Source: a virus
Strand: one strand, 5' to 3'
Length of the DNA: 20,844 bases
Virus record (IMG/VR): IMGVR_UViG_3300010885_045053
Coordinates: 1 to 20,844 of that record
Every line of letters begins with the position of its first letter. Positions within the stretch are counted from its first letter, which is position 1. Below, piece after piece: positions 18,871 through 20,844 of the stretch. A model generated the notes under the pieces. That model searched no databases. It had not been told where the DNA came from and worked only from the letters and a program-made list of their open reading frames with translations. The position numbers were made by a program, and so were the translations under genes.

Positions 18871-20844
18871 ATGAACCCACTTGAAAAAATAATCCTTGAA
18901 TCTTACGAGGATGCTAATTATTTTGATATCCTCGATCAATTAGTTGAATTTGTTTTAGAATCTCATGACATCTATATCGATGAAGATTGTACAATCGAAG
19001 AGTTGTTAGAATCATTAAATGAAATCGATCTTTCTCAAAATCCTTTATATCTTTCTTTGACTGAAAGACAAACCCCGGCAAGAAAGAGGGCTGCAAGAAA
19101 AAGAGTACCATCACAAAAAAAATCTTCTGGTCCAGCTAAAGACAAAGGACCTAAGAAAGCAAAGGTCGAACCTAAGAAGGAAAAACCTGAATCGGCGAAG
19201 CCTGAAAGTCCTGAAGCTAAGAAAACTGAGTCACCAGAACCAAAGAAAGAAAAGGGTGGTAATGAATCTGAAAAAATTGAACAGCTTAAAAGCCAATCAT
19301 CTAAATTATCAGATCAAATAAACGATGTTAAAAAACAAGAGGAAACCGTTGATGGTAAAAAAGATCCTAAGAAAGCTACTGAACTAGAATTAAAGAAAAC
19401 GGAATTACAAGCACAAAAAGATGAAATCATATCTAAAAGTAAATCTTTAGAAGGAGATGATGAAGGTGCTAAGAAATATAAAAAAATAGCTGATTTGCGT
19501 AAAGATAACACTAAACAATTAGGTGTTATTGTTAAGCTGAAAGAATCAGTTAATGAAGCCGAAGATGACGAATCAACTAAAGAATTAATTACTGCTAAAT
19601 TACAAATAGCAAAAAATAATTTTGAGATAGCTAAAACTTCTGCACCTGATGGTAAACTTGACGCAACAGTTCAAAAAGGACACGAAGATGAAATCGCTAG
19701 ATTAGAAGCTAAGTTGAATGAAGAACCTAAAGTCGATCAAGCGGCTATTGATGCAGCACAAACAAAAGTTAATGCTGCAACAGATAAAGTTAAAACTGCA
19801 AATGATGCTAAGTCTGCTTTAACGGCCGAAGCTACTCCAGAAGAAAAGGCTGCTGCTGAAAAGGCAGTAACCGATGCTCAAACCGAATTAGATACTGCTA
19901 ATACTGAATTAACTAAGGCTAAAGGAGAAGATGTAAAAACTCCTAAAGTAGATCCACCTAAAGTAGATCCACCTAAAGTCGATCAAGCGGCTATTGATGC
20001 AGCACAAACAAAAGTTAATGCTGCAAAAGATAAAGTTAAAACTGCAAATGATGCTAAGGCTGGTCTAAAAGACGAAGCTACTCCTGAAGAAAAGGCTGCT
20101 GCTGAAAAGGCAGTAACCGATGCAAACACTGAATTAGATACTGCTAATACTGAATTAACTAAGGCTAAAGGAGAAGATGTAAAAACTCCTCCGGCTGAAG
20201 ATTCGGAAGAATCTAAAAAATGGAAAGACGATAAAGAAAAGTTATCTAAGGCTACTACTGAGGCTAAGGCTAAGGCTGATGAAACTCAAAAGGCTGTCGA
20301 TGCTGCAAAAGAAGCTAAAACTAAATTAGCTCCTGATGCATCAGATGAAGATAAAGCTGCTGCTGATGCAGCAATCACTGCTGCTGAAACCGCTCATAAA
20401 CCTAATCAAGATGCATTAGATGCTGCAACTGCGACAGAAGCTGAGCATGATAAAAATAAACCTAAAGATTCTACTACTCCACCTGCTGAAAAGAAAGTCG
20501 ATCCAGAAAAGAAAGAAGGTGAAGCAGAAGATGAAGCGGAAGATGAAGGTGACGCTGAATTAAAAGCAAAAAATAAAGATGAAATCGAGAAATTAAATGC
20601 TCAAATTGAATCTCTAGAAACAGCTTACGATTCTAAAAAAGAACCAACTGATGAACTCATTAATGCAGCAAAAGAAAAAACAGATACATTAGCTTCTAGT
20701 GATATGTTAAAAACTTTAGTATCTAAAACTCGTCTAGAAAATAAGTTAAAATATCAAAACAAATTATTATCAATTATTGGTGATGAAGAATCTAAGAAAG
20801 CTTTATCTAAAACAGTTAAAAAAGAAGAAGCTGCTTTAACGAAA
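18871..20844 (+). CDS. Very long Lys/Ala/Glu-rich repeat protein, N-terminal 658 codons (3' end outside window)
   Basis: The frame is open from the ATG at 18871 to the last base. Residues 1-66 are acidic and helical (MNPLEKIILESYEDANYF, IEELLESLNEIDLS, ending YLSLTE), with several LxE sites. Residues ~67-135 are strongly basic and Pro/Ala/Lys-rich (RQTPARKRAARKRVPSQKKS and on), like a histone H1 tail or packaged DNA-binding peptide. From ~135 the protein is low-complexity coiled coil, with two near-identical 73-residue repeats and shorter PKVDP repeats. The end of the visible part (~570-658) is a more regular charged coil. It may be a head-core or internal protein processed by the protease, or a fibrous virion protein. 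The family was not recognised and its full length is unknown. Confidence 0.8.
   Translation, partial: MNPLEKIILESYEDANYFDILDQLVEFVLESHDIYIDEDCTIEELLESLNEIDLSQNPLYLSLTERQTPARKRAARKRVPSQKKSSGPAKDKGPKKAKVEPKKEKPESAKPESPEAKKTESPEPKKEKGGNESEKIEQLKSQSSKLSDQINDVKKQEETVDGKKDPKKATELELKKTELQAQKDEIISKSKSLEGDDEGAKKYKKIADLRKDNTKQLGVIVKLKESVNEAEDDESTKELITAKLQIAKNNFEIAKTSAPDGKLDATVQKGHEDEIARLEAKLNEEPKVDQAAIDAAQTKVNAATDKVKTANDAKSALTAEATPEEKAAAEKAVTDAQTELDTANTELTKAKGEDVKTPKVDPPKVDPPKVDQAAIDAAQTKVNAAKDKVKTANDAKAGLKDEATPEEKAAAEKAVTDANTELDTANTELTKAKGEDVKTPPAEDSEESKKWKDDKEKLSKATTEAKAKADETQKAVDAAKEAKTKLAPDASDEDKAAADAAITAAETAHKPNQDALDAATATEAEHDKNKPKDSTTPPAEKKVDPEKKEGEAEDEAEDEGDAELKAKNKDEIEKLNAQIESLETAYDSKKEPTDELINAAKEKTDTLASSDMLKTLVSKTRLENKLKYQNKLLSIIGDEESKKALSKTVKKEEAALTK
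19726..20190 (+). repeat. Two 219-bp tandem coding repeats separated by a short PKVDP spacer
   Basis: Unit 1 is 19726-19944 and unit 2 is 19972-20190; both begin CCTAAAGTCGATCAAGCGG and end AAAACTCCT. I count about 12 base differences between them, clustered in two places. The 27-base spacer 19945-19971 carries extra copies of a 15-bp AAAGTAGATCCACCT unit. The encoded unit (DQAAIDAAQTKVNAA and on) is an Ala/Lys/Glu coil. The high nucleotide identity points to a recent duplication. Confidence 0.9.

Noticed and set aside
18862-18872. TTATTATATATG before the long repeat gene as a promoter
   Set aside because: It touches the start codon and so leaves no room for a transcript leader; the gene is probably read from the box at 18275.

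Overview
The window is a piece of a T4-like contractile-tailed phage genome. It is AT-rich, every gene lies on the + strand, and intergenic gaps are tiny. No start codon has an obvious Shine-Dalgarno sequence. Leaders are A-rich instead (for example before 16584 and 10783), which is usual for genes read by Bacteroidota ribosomes, so a flavobacterium-like host is likely (inference). The hallmark T4 families are recognisable by motif: gp41, gp47, gp46, gp55, gp4, gp20, gp21 and gp23, with gp15 and gp33 as more tentative calls.

Layout. (1) 1-4320 is a tight replication/recombination operon: the 3' part of the gp41 helicase, a small possible gp33-like late co-activator, and the gp47/gp46 Mre11-Rad50-type complex. 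(2) 4329-11139 starts at the first late-promoter-like box. It holds a putative gp15 tail protein with an extra carbohydrate-binding-like C-terminus, a gp55-like late sigma factor, a large unknown protein, and six genes whose products begin with nearly the same 13-residue N-terminus (MKNLxSFDEFVNE type). (3) 11151-18206 is the head block: gp4 nuclease, an unknown overlapping gene, gp20 portal, a gp21 protease joined to a long repeat-rich scaffold, a seventh gene with the shared N-terminus, and the gp23 major capsid protein followed by a strong terminator. (4) 18275-20844 has another late promoter, a small protein with a Gly/Ala membrane-like segment, and the 5' 658 codons of a very long Lys/Ala/Glu-rich repeat protein that runs off the window.

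How it fits together. Six good copies of a RATATATAnnWAAA box sit 26-85 bases before start codons of structural genes and are the likely targets of the gp55-like sigma. The shared N-terminus closely resembles the T4 capsid-targeting sequence of internal head proteins and ends in the (L/I/V)xE form cleaved by gp21-type proteases. The most interesting reading of the window is therefore a cluster of small proteins packaged in the capsid, processed by the neighbouring protease, and possibly injected into the host with the DNA. The scaffold fused to the protease has an A-rich leader and an in-frame ATG exactly at the expected protease/scaffold border, suggesting a nested second product.
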